DNA from: [Clostridium] celerecrescens 18A | GTDB taxonomy: Bacteria > Bacillota > Clostridia > Lachnospirales > Lachnospiraceae | NCBI RefSeq assembly: GCF_002797975.1 | Contig: NZ_PGET01000001.1 | Location: forward strand, 2,852,001 to 2,916,000 | Reading direction: 5' to 3' | Length of the DNA: 64,000 nt | Part shown: piece by piece, positions 7,732-17,131 of the stretch | Layout: every line of letters begins with the position of its first letter | Position numbering within the stretch: the stretch's first letter is position 1 | Made by a program: the position numbers and the translations under genes | The notes under the pieces: model-generated | Database searches by the model: none | Told to the model about the DNA's origin: nothing | The model's input: only the letters and a program-made list of their open reading frames with translations

Positions 7732-8865
7732 CTAATTCGGAACCGGAAGAGATACCGTAAAGGCCGTGATACCGTCTTTGCTGTCCGCCATTATCGTTCC
7801 CTCGTGCATAGTTATGATTTCCTTTGCAATAGCCAATCCCAAACCAGCTCCACCCGTATTCGAGGCACGCGCTTTGTCCAGTCGGTAAAATTTCTCGAAA
7901 ATAGAGGATAACTCTTCCGCAGGGATTGTGGTTCCCTGATTTCGAAACGTAATCACCACCTGATGATTCCTTACACCGGCGGAAATGGAAATTTCCGAAT
8001 TGGGATTGCTGTACGCCACCGCGTTTTTCAGAATGTTATTGAACACACGCGCCAACTGTGTGGGATCTCCATAAGCGGTCAGGTTTTCATCCGCATGGAC
8101 CGCAATGGAATTTCCCTTAGGAGTGAGAACCGGATAAAATTCGTCCGCCATTTGAATCAGCATATAGTATAAATCAACTACTTGTTTTTCAAGCTTGATC
8201 TGCTGCGAGTTATAGCGGGTGATCTCAAAGAACTCATTTACCAGATTTTCCAGCCGGTATGCTTTCTCCAATGTAATATGGACATATTTTGCCCTCTGCT
8301 CCAACGGCATGTCCTGGGCCTCGTCCAACAGGCTTAGATAACCAATCACGGAAGTGAGCGGTGTCCGTATATCGTGGGCCAGATACATGATGAGGTCGCT
8401 TTTCCTCTGCTCTGCTTCCTGTGCACGGTCCGCACGGTCAGACAAAGTTTTGCGGACAGTGTTCAGCTTCTCCTCAATGGCGGCCATTTCAGGAACGAGT
8501 TGAATGAACTCATCCTGTTCAGATACAAGAGCATCAATCCCACGATTGATTATATCAAAATAGCGGGTGAACCGCTGGAGAAAAATGAACAGCAACAAGA
8601 AAAATACGATAAGCGCAGCACCGAGGAAAAATAGTCCAAAGTTATAGCGGAACACATAGTGATAGGTGGTAAATGCTTCTTCCTGCGTCATGTGTAAGAC
8701 CCTTTGGAAAAATTTTACCAGCAGGTTGCCTACTTTGCCTTTCCAAACCATCATATAGATGACTACAATCACTGAAAATGATATAACAGCCATAATAATC
8801 AGCTGCCAAAGCATCTTTTGCCTGAATTTTCTGTATCCAGATGCTTCCTGCAAATTATAGTTCAA
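7732..8865 (-). CDS. vanS: VanS-type sensor histidine kinase
   Basis: 377-residue membrane kinase. Two transmembrane segments (about 19-40 and 75-97) flank a short extracytoplasmic loop of about 35 residues. A HisKA domain with YLAHDIRTPLTSVIGYLSLL (phospho-His at 164) and an HATPase domain with NNILKNAVAYS, the EKFYRLD box and GGAGLGLAIAKEI follow. Length and motif positions resemble VanS. It starts at a TTG codon overlapping the last 11 bp of vanR; GGGG lies 7 nt upstream, which supports that start and translational coupling. It should phosphorylate the adjacent VanR. The signal (glycopeptide or cell-wall damage) is not readable. Confidence 0.88.
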   Translation of the reverse strand: MNYNLQEASGYRKFRQKMLWQLIIMAVISFSVIVVIYMMVWKGKVGNLLVKFFQRVLHMTQEEAFTTYHYVFRYNFGLFFLGAALIVFFLLLFIFLQRFTRYFDIINRGIDALVSEQDEFIQLVPEMAAIEEKLNTVRKTLSDRADRAQEAEQRKSDLIMYLAHDIRTPLTSVIGYLSLLDEAQDMPLEQRAKYVHITLEKAYRLENLVNEFFEITRYNSQQIKLEKQVVDLYYMLIQMADEFYPVLTPKGNSIAVHADENLTAYGDPTQLARVFNNILKNAVAYSNPNSEISISAGVRNHQVVITFRNQGTTIPAEELSSIFEKFYRLDKARASNTGGAGLGLAIAKEIITMHEGTIMADSKDGITAFTVSLPVPN

Positions 8866-9556
8866 TTTTATACCCCACTCCCCAGATTGTCTTAATATAT
8901 TGCGGATTCTCCACAGTATCCCCCATTTTTTCCCGTAAATGGCGGATATGGACGGTAATGGTGTTATTGCTTTTCGTATAATACTCGTCTTTCCAGATTT
9001 CGCGGAAAAGTTCTTCCGCGCTGACCACTTTTCCTTTACGTTCTAAAAGAATACGAAGAATGTAAAACTCGGTGGGCGTAAGGTCCAGTGGTTTTTCATT
9101 CAAAAGGCATTCATGGGTACTGCTGTTCAATACCAAGCCGGAATGCACGATAATACTATCTTCGGTTGTATTTGCCTGAGCTGAATTATACTTTTTATAG
9201 CGCCGAAGCTGAGCCTTTACCCGCGCTACCAGCTCCAACGGACGAAATGGTTTTGTAATATAATCATCGGCTCCCAGGGTAAGCCCGGTAATCTTATCAA
9301 TCTCCTGGTCCTTGGCTGTCAGCATGATGATAGGGTAGGCATGCATCTCCCTAATCTTCTGGCAGAGTGCAAAACCGCTCATATCCGGCAGCATGATGTC
9401 CAAAATAGCAATATCAAGCTCTGTAGTCTCAATGCAAGCAAGAGCCTCTTTTGCAGTATAAAACTTAAATACCGAATAATTTTCATTTTGTAAATAGAGT
9501 TCTACCAAATCTGTAATCTCGTGCTCGTCATCTACGACAAGTATTTTTTCCTGCAT
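8855..9556 (-). CDS. vanR: VanR-type OmpR-family response regulator
   Basis: About 233 residues from the ATG at 9556. Receiver domain (1-120): acidic pair DD at 9-10, phospho-Asp 53 in ILDIMLPDMSG, Thr/Ser in IIMLTAKD, Lys in DYITKPF. A winged-helix output domain (about 135-233) carries LDLTPTEFYILRILLERKGKVV, TITVHIRHLREKMG and IWGVGYK. The chosen start gives MQEKILVVDDE, the natural N-terminus of the family; an in-frame ATG 48 bp upstream would add an unrelated tail. It is first in the vanR-vanS operon. Confidence 0.9.
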   Translation of the reverse strand: MQEKILVVDDEHEITDLVELYLQNENYSVFKFYTAKEALACIETTELDIAILDIMLPDMSGFALCQKIREMHAYPIIMLTAKDQEIDKITGLTLGADDYITKPFRPLELVARVKAQLRRYKKYNSAQANTTEDSIIVHSGLVLNSSTHECLLNEKPLDLTPTEFYILRILLERKGKVVSAEELFREIWKDEYYTKSNNTITVHIRHLREKMGDTVENPQYIKTIWGVGYKIEL

Positions 9557-9604
9557 AGATTTTAATTCCTTTCCCTGTACGTCAGTTATGTATGATTTTA
9601 CCAT

Positions 9605-9781
9605 TTTGTATGGGGTTTATTTTGATTTTTTCCATGATAAATCATTAATAATTTCTTAAGACTATCGTTTGGGATTGGTCTTAGGCGCATACGAACGTAT
9701 TATTCCCATGTACATAGTGTATCATGCCTTTTATTGCCAAAATTATCATCGGTTTCGAAAGTCTCTGGTGAACTTGGTGCC
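9605..9781. promoter_or_regulatory. vanR upstream region
   Basis: This part of the 300-bp gap between vanR and the beta-mannosidase terminator holds no gene. Visible signals are TCTTAAGAAATT on the minus strand (9661-9650), like the repeats before vanY, and TCGTATGCGCCT (9694-9683). From memory the enterococcal VanR box is TCGTANGAAANT, which both partly match. No clear -35/-10 pair was found. Confidence 0.4.
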
Positions 9782-9836
9782 AAAAGGCAGAGCCGGATGA
9801 AACGCTATAAAAACGTCTCATCCAGCTCTGCCTTTT
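9782..9836. terminator. Strong bidirectional terminator
   Basis: AAAAGGCAGAGCCGGATGA and onward (9782-9804) pairs over about 22 bp, with one or two mismatches, with 9814-9836 (ending GCTCTGCCTTTTT) around a 9-nt loop. T-runs on both sides make it work in either direction. It ends the mannosidase operon (last stop at 9914). Confidence 0.9.
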
Positions 9837-9913
9837 TAATCATCATTTTTACTCAGGCCCAATCTTTATTCTCTTATTCGAAGCAATCCAGGCACTCCCT
9901 AAACAAGTGTTAT

Positions 9914-12367
9914 TTACCGGATATCATAGACACTTCTCAGACGCAGTCCCTTAAGCGAACCGCTGATAATGCTCACCCGCTTTTCTCCTGCCTCCATATC
10001 AAAATAATTATCGGTAAGAATCAGATCCTCATTCTCATTGAGAATCTCAACCGATTTGGCATATGCCTCTGCCGTAATGATGATGTCTGCCCCCTCCATG
10101 CGACATGAAAGCTCTGGTTGTTCGTAGCGGTAGAATTTGGGCATGGTAAAAATGGCTGTTCCCTCAGAAATCACCACATCGTCCTGTTCACAGGCAAAGT
10201 GTACATGATCCTCATAAAGACTTGCCTCCGAACAATCTACCTTATCCAGCCATATGGTGCTCATAGCAGAGACCTTCCTTTCAACGATCATTTCTTTTCC
10301 AATTATTTCTGATTTGGCATTGCGCAGAGAATACCGCACTTTCACCAGCTGCTCATTCAGCGTCTCATTGGCCACATTTAAGCGAAAGCTTTTCTTTAAT
10401 GGATAAGGACGTGTATTAATATTGGGATTCTGGGAAAGCTGCCCCTCCTCTTCACAAGAAATCATTATCGGAGCAAAAAACCTTTTCTCATAATAATGAA
10501 GCGCTTTCCAGCGTCCGAAATAATCTATGGATGACCAGGAAGTCACCGGCCAGCAATCATTTAACTGCCATACAATAGCTCCCATACAACGTCCCCGGTG
10601 ACGCCGCCAATGTTCCACCGCATACTTCATGGCTTCTCCCTGCATTAACTGGGATGCATAAACCAATGTTTTTAAATCAGTTGGATATAAAAAGGTCTGA
10701 GACATGTAGTTCATCATCTTGGCATAGCCCATATTGCTTCTTTGGTGGCGCTCCATCACATAAGAGAACAAATTCCGGTCCTCCTCGCTGGTAAAGCTTT
10801 CAATGGTCTTATACGCCGGCATTGCTTCAAAGCCAAATTCCGAAGCATAGCGAAACATCTGTTTGCGGTATTCCGTAAAAGGCTTGAAACCGTGCCATAC
10901 CGCCCAGTAATGTGCATCTCCCCGATCAGGGTCATTGGGAAAATCATAACCGCCTCCTGAGGAAGGGCTTGAAGGCCAGTAGAAGGTATCCGGATCTTCG
11001 CGCTTAATGATTTTAGGAATGATATATTCAAATATCTTGATGTAATCTGCGCGCAGAGACACAGTTTCCTCAAAGCTTCCATACTCTCCTGCAAGGATCA
11101 GTTCTTCCAGCTCATTATTTCCGCTCCAGAGCCCCAGGCAGGCGTGATGGCGCAGCCTTCTCACATTTTGAACCAGTTCTTTTGTAATATTCTCCTCAAA
11201 TTCCGGAGTCAGCAGATATGTGGAGCAGCAGAACATGCCATCCTGCCAAATGATCAGTCCCATTTCATCACAAAGATCAAAAAAGTAATCATCCGGATAA
11301 TAACCGCCGCCCCATACCCGGACTGCATTGTAGTTGGCCCGTATACACTGGGTCAGCAATTTCTTTGTTGTCTCCCTGTTTACCCGGGGAACCAGACAGT
11401 CTTCGGGTATATAATCCGCCCCCATGGCAAAAACCTTAACTCCATTTACTTCATGGGCGAAGCTCTCCCCCCACTTATCCTTCTCAACCGCCATAGTCAT
11501 GGTGCGAAGACCTATACGAGTGCTATACACATCCTGGAGTTCTCCTCCAATATAAAACTCAACCTCCACCTGGTAAAGAGGCTGATCCCCAAGACCGTTG
11601 GGCCACCAAAGTTTGGGATTTTCAATTTCTATGTTATCCGGGCTGTTCTCATAGATATTCAGCCTGCCCTCAGGGTCGGTAATCCTTACTATCGTCTCTA
11701 TCTTTTCTGCGTCTCCGGTCATCGCTTCATTGATTTCATGCTCGGTAAACAGTTTAAAGGTAACCCGCCCATCCATATGCTGCTGGCGGATATGAACATT
11801 GGATAGACGCCCCTTTTCCACCACCACAATAGATGCTTCCTTATAAATCCCCATGTCTGGCAGGCGGGGCGCCCAGTCCCATCCGGACATGCAGCTGGAT
11901 TTTCTCAGATAGGGAAATCCGTCCAAAGTATCGGTGTTGCAGGGGATTCTTCCATTTTTTGCAATTTGCTCATTCATGTAATGAATGGGGGATTCAAAAT
12001 CCACCCGCAGATGGTTCATTCCCTTTTTCAATGCGTGATTCACAGGAAACTCAAAGGTATAGAACATATTGTCGGTATATCCTACATGGATATCATTTAA
12101 GTAAACGTTAGAGATGGTGTCTACCCGGTCGAAATGTAAAAAGTACTGCTTTCTCTCGTCGATTTCTTCTATAAATGAAAAGTCATTCCGATAGGTATAA
12201 TCCTTTTCCGACAAGCTTGTCAGAAGGGTTGCATTATCCCGGTAAAAGGGATCATCCATACGCTTATGGTTCAGCAAATCGTAATAGAGGGAAAAAGGAA
12301 TCTGCGTATTTAATGTCTCTCCTTCATAATCCAGTCTCCACCCATGATTCAATAATATTTTATTCAT
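9914..12367 (-). CDS. GH2 beta-mannosidase
   Basis: Cytosolic glycosidase releasing beta-linked mannose, for example from the Man-beta-1,4-GlcNAc core of N-glycans or from mannan oligosaccharides. The 817 residues show the GH2 order: jelly-roll sugar-binding domain (about 1-190, with WDWAPRLPDMGIYK), immunoglobulin-like domain, and (beta/alpha)8 barrel. VRVWGGGYY, LWSGNNELEE (acid/base Glu 419) and YASEFGFEAMP (nucleophile Glu 510) are the beta-mannosidase signatures. No signal peptide. The start follows GGGGAGG with an 8-nt spacer. It is the last gene of the mannosidase operon, 69 bp after the GH38 gene, so the pair would act in sequence on an imported mannose-containing oligosaccharide. Confidence 0.93.
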   Translation of the reverse strand: MNKILLNHGWRLDYEGETLNTQIPFSLYYDLLNHKRMDDPFYRDNATLLTSLSEKDYTYRNDFSFIEEIDERKQYFLHFDRVDTISNVYLNDIHVGYTDNMFYTFEFPVNHALKKGMNHLRVDFESPIHYMNEQIAKNGRIPCNTDTLDGFPYLRKSSCMSGWDWAPRLPDMGIYKEASIVVVEKGRLSNVHIRQQHMDGRVTFKLFTEHEINEAMTGDAEKIETIVRITDPEGRLNIYENSPDNIEIENPKLWWPNGLGDQPLYQVEVEFYIGGELQDVYSTRIGLRTMTMAVEKDKWGESFAHEVNGVKVFAMGADYIPEDCLVPRVNRETTKKLLTQCIRANYNAVRVWGGGYYPDDYFFDLCDEMGLIIWQDGMFCCSTYLLTPEFEENITKELVQNVRRLRHHACLGLWSGNNELEELILAGEYGSFEETVSLRADYIKIFEYIIPKIIKREDPDTFYWPSSPSSGGGYDFPNDPDRGDAHYWAVWHGFKPFTEYRKQMFRYASEFGFEAMPAYKTIESFTSEEDRNLFSYVMERHQRSNMGYAKMMNYMSQTFLYPTDLKTLVYASQLMQGEAMKYAVEHWRRHRGRCMGAIVWQLNDCWPVTSWSSIDYFGRWKALHYYEKRFFAPIMISCEEEGQLSQNPNINTRPYPLKKSFRLNVANETLNEQLVKVRYSLRNAKSEIIGKEMIVERKVSAMSTIWLDKVDCSEASLYEDHVHFACEQDDVVISEGTAIFTMPKFYRYEQPELSCRMEGADIIITAEAYAKSVEILNENEDLILTDNYFDMEAGEKRVSIISGSLKGLRLRSVYDIR

Positions 12368-12436
12368 CTAAACTGCCTCCCCATCCTTATAGGCACCAGG
12401 CTTTGATTTTGAAAGGACTCGTTCATGTTTTCTTCC

Positions 12437-15400
12437 TCACTTATCCAGATTCACTCTGTATGTCTTAACCTCAAAGGGCTTGATGGTAAAGGTAAAGCCA
12501 GCCTCTGTTTTCTCTACCTCACCTTCAACCGGTTCCTCCATGAGATTGCACTCGGTCACCATCAGCAACCTGTTATCCATGCCGAAGGTAAGCGTTGCCG
12601 TAGATTTTGTGTTTTCGCTTTCGTACAGCCGGATAATGATTCCATTTTTATCTTCCGCCATTTTCACTGTCTCCACAATCACATTTTTCCGGTCTGTCCA
12701 TAAAAAGCTGTCCTGTTCCTTTGGTGCTCCAGCAAGTACAACGTGAGATGGATAATTCAGTTTATAGCCCTCCCTAATGGTATCTCCGTCGTAAAGGCTT
12801 CCCTCATGGGGATAGAGTGAGTAGGTAAAGAAATGCTCCTCCTGATCGGTGGTCTTATTCGGCTCAATACCGGATTTAATCAGCGTCAGGGATACACAGC
12901 CATTCTTTACCGAATGTCCATATTTACAGTCATTTAATACGCTGACGCCATAATGGCCTTCTGATAAATCCACCCACTTATGTCCGCAGCTTTCAAATCG
13001 CGCCTTATCCCAGCTTGTGTTTTGATGCACCTTGCGCTTCAGATTTCCAAACTGAATGTCAAATGCCGCTTCATCTGAATGAATATCCAGAGAGAACTCT
13101 GCCTTCAGCAGACACTGGCTGTCCTTCCAGTCCACATAAGTATCAAAGTCTATACGCTTTGCATGTCTGTAAAAGCTTATTTTTTGTACAATCATTGAAT
13201 TGCTTATTTTTCTCTTTATCTTAAGCACCGCGCTTACCGGACCGTTGGTCATCCATTCAAACTCATCCGCCTCATCAGCAATCCAGCTTTTTTCCGTATG
13301 GAATATGTCAATATCCCAGTTATCATAATAGATAGGCTTATCTTCAAACATCCGGAACTGATTTGCGCGCCTGCCCTCCTGGACCAGCTCACGCCCGGCA
13401 GCTTTGTCATAAATGGAGGTAAACATTCCCGCCTGATCCATCTCCACCCGGTAAAATGGCGTTTCAAAATGGGAACCATCACCGGAAATCCGAGCGGTAA
13501 CGTCCCCGCTTTTTTCCGGCTCATTCGTATAGGTGTTATACCCTTTTGAGCTAAGACGCTCCAGATATACGAAGTTAGTACTTTCTCCTTCCTGAATGGG
13601 ATAAGTATGTCCCCCTGCATCCTTAAGGCTTCCTGTCACCTCTTTGGGCAGACTTACTATATCACTACGTTCAAAGGACAGCGTATTAAACACGGTTATT
13701 TTACCTTTTTGCCTGCACAAAGAATCAAGGCTTTGCTGAATCAACTGACCACCAATTTGCTTAATTTCCTCATACTCTTTCCGGGTTACTTCGTACACTT
13801 CCTTAATGGAAGTTCCCGGTAAAATATCATGGAACTGATTTAGGAGTATTGTCATCCACAACTGATCCAGCGCTTCAGACGGATAGTTCCCCTCCTTCAG
13901 AGCGCATAAGGTCAGGAAAAATTCAGCATCCATCATCATCACTTCACTTTTGCGGTTAGCCCGCTTATTTCGTGCCATGGAGGTGTAGGTTCCCCGATGA
14001 TACTCAAAATAAAGTTCTCCTTCCCAGGTCTCCAGACGGCAGTTATCTTTTACCCGCTCATACAGCTCATCAAAGTACTGTCTGGTAAATTTCTGTTCCA
14101 CTTTGGGAATTCCTTTGATTCCTTTTTCCATGCGCTTAGAGGTTTCTAACATTTCCCTTGTGGGGCCTCCTCCTCCGTCTCCGTAGCCATAAGAAATTAG
14201 AATATCATGATTGAATTCCTTATTTTGATAACGTTTCCACCCACCCATAATGGCATCAGGATGCAAAATTCCATTGTAGGTAGTAAAAAAATCGTCTTCA
14301 TTCTGGCCCACACCGAGGGTTGTAATGAGGTGGGTGAATACCTCGCTTCCGTCAATTCCTCTCCACATAAAGGTATCATTGGGAACCTTATCCACCTGAT
14401 TCCAGGAAAGCTTCGTGGTCATAAAATAATCAATACCGCTCTTCTTCATAATCTGAGGCAGGGAACCGGAATACCCAAACACATCCGGCAGCCACAGTTC
14501 CCGGCATTCAATGCCGAACTCTTCCCGAAAGAAACGCTTCCCGTACAGAAACTGACGGACCAGAGATTCGCCGGAGGTCAGATTTGTGTCGGCTTCCACC
14601 CACATGCCGCCCTCCACTTCCCAGCGCCCCTCCCTGACTTTGGCTTTCACCTTTTCATACAAATCCGGATACCGCTCTTTTAAAAACGCATAAAGCTGAG
14701 GCTGGCTGGACATAAATTTATAGTTTGGATATTCGTCCATTAATTTAAGTACCGTAGAAAAACTCCTTGCCACCTTTTCTCTGGTCTGCTCCACCGTCCA
14801 CCACCAGGCAACGTCTATATGGGTATGTCCGATGCAACTTGCAATCACATCATGATAACCGGACATCTTAACATACAGAGCCTGTTCAATATAATTGACT
14901 GCCTTGTGTACAGAAGTATAAAATTCCGCGGAATAAGGCGTCCTTAAATCCAGCAGGTTGATGGAGTTGTTTAAAACCGTCTCAAGGTCGAGCCGTATTT
15001 TGTCATCCTTGTCCATCCGGGTAAACGCCTGCAACGGGACTAAAAGATCAAAATACAACTGTTCAATTAACAAATCAACCTGCTGCATCTCAAGAAACAG
15101 GTTAAATTCCGAATGAAGTGTCCCTGTATACGCCTGCAAATCAAAGATGTAGTTATCCCCCCGAATGGCATGATCGATAAGATGAACCACCCGGTGATTC
15201 ATATCCAGCCCTTGGATTGCTGTTTTATTCAGAAACAACAAAAACTGAGGGTTTTTCCCATCATCCCACTCGTCAACCTGGGTTTTTACCCCCAGCCGAA
15301 GAGTCTTTCCTTCCTGTTCATCTTCCACCCGATAATTCGCCCTGAACCAATAATGGGCGTCGGGGCCATACCATTTCATTTTCTGCTGGTCAAATTTCTC

Positions 15401-15547
15401 CCATGGCTGCACACTTGCTTCTGCATCCTCCGGGTAGAAAAATCTCCCTTTTTTATATTCAATCTCTTTGATAGGCTCTTTTTTTACAATTGCCAGCTCT
15501 TTCAGCTGATTGCAAATAACCTCAATCCGTTTATCAATAAACCACAT
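12437..15547 (-). CDS. GH38 alpha-mannosidase
   Basis: Zinc-dependent retaining alpha-mannosidase of 1036 residues, the long bacterial form. An N-terminal beta domain (about 1-225) leads to the catalytic domain: CIGHTHIDVAWWWT supplies zinc ligands (His 241, Asp 245), LPDVFGYSGSLPQIM has the nucleophile (Asp 355), followed by the three-helix bundle and the C-terminal beta domains. No signal peptide, so it works on imported sugar. GGGAG lies 5 nt before the ATG. It lies between the binding-protein gene and the GH2 beta-mannosidase, after a hairpin that may lower its expression relative to the transporter. Confidence 0.95.
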   Translation of the reverse strand: MWFIDKRIEVICNQLKELAIVKKEPIKEIEYKKGRFFYPEDAEASVQPWEKFDQQKMKWYGPDAHYWFRANYRVEDEQEGKTLRLGVKTQVDEWDDGKNPQFLLFLNKTAIQGLDMNHRVVHLIDHAIRGDNYIFDLQAYTGTLHSEFNLFLEMQQVDLLIEQLYFDLLVPLQAFTRMDKDDKIRLDLETVLNNSINLLDLRTPYSAEFYTSVHKAVNYIEQALYVKMSGYHDVIASCIGHTHIDVAWWWTVEQTREKVARSFSTVLKLMDEYPNYKFMSSQPQLYAFLKERYPDLYEKVKAKVREGRWEVEGGMWVEADTNLTSGESLVRQFLYGKRFFREEFGIECRELWLPDVFGYSGSLPQIMKKSGIDYFMTTKLSWNQVDKVPNDTFMWRGIDGSEVFTHLITTLGVGQNEDDFFTTYNGILHPDAIMGGWKRYQNKEFNHDILISYGYGDGGGGPTREMLETSKRMEKGIKGIPKVEQKFTRQYFDELYERVKDNCRLETWEGELYFEYHRGTYTSMARNKRANRKSEVMMMDAEFFLTLCALKEGNYPSEALDQLWMTILLNQFHDILPGTSIKEVYEVTRKEYEEIKQIGGQLIQQSLDSLCRQKGKITVFNTLSFERSDIVSLPKEVTGSLKDAGGHTYPIQEGESTNFVYLERLSSKGYNTYTNEPEKSGDVTARISGDGSHFETPFYRVEMDQAGMFTSIYDKAAGRELVQEGRRANQFRMFEDKPIYYDNWDIDIFHTEKSWIADEADEFEWMTNGPVSAVLKIKRKISNSMIVQKISFYRHAKRIDFDTYVDWKDSQCLLKAEFSLDIHSDEAAFDIQFGNLKRKVHQNTSWDKARFESCGHKWVDLSEGHYGVSVLNDCKYGHSVKNGCVSLTLIKSGIEPNKTTDQEEHFFTYSLYPHEGSLYDGDTIREGYKLNYPSHVVLAGAPKEQDSFLWTDRKNVIVETVKMAEDKNGIIIRLYESENTKSTATLTFGMDNRLLMVTECNLMEEPVEGEVEKTEAGFTFTIKPFEVKTYRVNLDK

Positions 15548-15593
15548 AATGTCTCCCTGCGTCTTCGCTCACTCTCAGCTTTATCATTTTACA

Positions 15594-15620
15594 AAAGGGG
15601 CATATTCCACATGCCCCTTT
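15594..15620 (-). terminator. Intra-operon hairpin between binding protein and alpha-mannosidase
   Basis: AAAGGGGCAT (15594-15603) and ATGCCCCTTT (15611-15620) form a 10-bp stem with a 7-nt loop. On the minus strand it is followed by TTGTAAAA. It lies downstream of the solute-binding protein stop and upstream of the GH38 gene; if transcription enters from above, it would stop part of it or protect the upstream mRNA. Confidence 0.
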
Positions 15621-15627
15621 CATCTCT

Positions 15628-17100
15628 TTATTTTGCAGCATTAACCTGTGCCTGGGCTGTAGCAAGAATCTTTTCATATCCTGCTTTATTCAGCTCCTCC
15701 CTCATGGTCTTTACCAATTCACGGGGTTCCCTGGCACCCGTCCAGAGTTCAGCCTTATATTTCTCATATACTGCCGTACAATTTGCAATTTCTGTTTTTA
15801 CCTCACTGGTATCCATATCAAATCCAAGCATAACCGAAGGAGCCGCGTCACTATTTAATTCCTTTACCTCATCCCACTGGTTAAATTCATCACTAACCAG
15901 CTGACCCACAATAAAGAAGGTTCCCTGAGTATACCCGGCCATGCCCCAATTTGAATTCAGTTTGTTAATCTTTTCACCTTCATAGACAAAGTTTTCACCT
16001 TCCACACCATAGAAGAACCAGTTTCTTACCTTTGGATCTGTGTTCACAAGATTAAGAAGCTGCAGCGCTTTCTCCGGATGTTCACAACCTGCAGAAATGC
16101 CGTTTAATGAACCTCTAACAGTGGTGTTGGACACAACGGTTTCGCCAAATTTGACTGCCACACAGTCATCAATACCATTCTGAGGACCCCATATGTTCTT
16201 TGCAGCGCCGCTCCAGCCCTGAGCAGTAAAAAATGTTCTGTATTTGTTTGCATCATCCGCATTTGGCGCATCACCATTGATGATGCCTTCTATGTACATC
16301 TTGTGGATAATATCCAGGTCTTTCAGCACCGCTTCATCTTCCAGCGGATTTACCACCGTCCTGGTCTCATCATTGTACTTTACACCCAAAGGCACAAGGC
16401 CTGCACCTATCTGATCGAAGAAGTTGGTAGCAAGGAATTCTGCTCCGTTCTTGGACATATAATAGGGGGCTGAACCCTCACCTGTCTTAACCGCCTTTAA
16501 GGCTTCATACAGCTTTTCATAATCTGTTACATGTTCAAAATCAATCTTATATTTATCTGCAATGGCTTTATCCCAGATAAAATACTGGGAAGACGAGCTG
16601 TCTTTGTAGGTTGGCACTGCATAAACCCTGCCGCCAATGGAGGTGGCCTTCCAGTAATCCTCCGGCACCATTTGATACAGGTCAGGAGTCTTTTCCTTCA
16701 GCAAATCTGTAATATCCAGAAATGCTCCGGTATTTACCTCTGAATTATAACGATTCATATCCGTAAAAAGAATATCATACTTTTCGCCCGAGTTGACGAT
16801 TACGCTTCGCCGTTTATCCCAGTCACCCCAAGGAACAATCTCCATCTCAACATTTACACCGATTTTTTCTTCCAGGTAAGGATTCAACTGTTGAAGCCAA
16901 GAGTCATAATTTTCCGGCATTCCATTTCCAACCTGAATCCATTTAATCGTTACTACTTCGCCATCAGCAGTTTCTTCTTTCGCTTCCGTTACTTTTGTCT
17001 CTTTGCCACTCATTACCGCACTGTTTCCTCCGCATCCGGCCAGCATGGATATCCCCAAAACCGATACTGTAAAAAGCCCCAATATTTTTTTCTTTTTCAT
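15628..17100 (-). CDS. ABC transporter sugar-binding lipoprotein (LipO/LplA-like)
   Basis: Extracellular substrate-binding protein, 490 residues. A signal peptide ends in the lipobox SMLAGC (Cys 23), after which the mature protein is tethered to the membrane. The long form (about 490) and partner permeases of the LplB/LplC type mark the family that binds complex oligosaccharides. Encoded after the two permease genes and before the mannosidase genes; no ATPase gene is nearby, so a shared MsmX/UgpC-type ATPase is expected. The likely ligand is a mannose-containing oligosaccharide. Confidence 0.9.
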   Translation of the reverse strand: MKKKKILGLFTVSVLGISMLAGCGGNSAVMSGKETKVTEAKEETADGEVVTIKWIQVGNGMPENYDSWLQQLNPYLEEKIGVNVEMEIVPWGDWDKRRSVIVNSGEKYDILFTDMNRYNSEVNTGAFLDITDLLKEKTPDLYQMVPEDYWKATSIGGRVYAVPTYKDSSSSQYFIWDKAIADKYKIDFEHVTDYEKLYEALKAVKTGEGSAPYYMSKNGAEFLATNFFDQIGAGLVPLGVKYNDETRTVVNPLEDEAVLKDLDIIHKMYIEGIINGDAPNADDANKYRTFFTAQGWSGAAKNIWGPQNGIDDCVAVKFGETVVSNTTVRGSLNGISAGCEHPEKALQLLNLVNTDPKVRNWFFYGVEGENFVYEGEKINKLNSNWGMAGYTQGTFFIVGQLVSDEFNQWDEVKELNSDAAPSVMLGFDMDTSEVKTEIANCTAVYEKYKAELWTGAREPRELVKTMREELNKAGYEKILATAQAQVNAAK

Positions 17101-17131
17101 AATACCTCTCCCTTCTTTTTTTGAATAAATT

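Noticed and set aside
6800..9604. Full vancomycin-resistance gene cluster
   Set aside because: Only vanR, vanS and vanY are present; no D-Ala-D-Lac/Ser ligase, VanH, VanX/XY or VanT is in the window.
15113..15904. 263-codon plus-strand open frame
   Set aside because: Antisense to the GH38 5' end and the binding-protein 3' end; no start signal or family motif.
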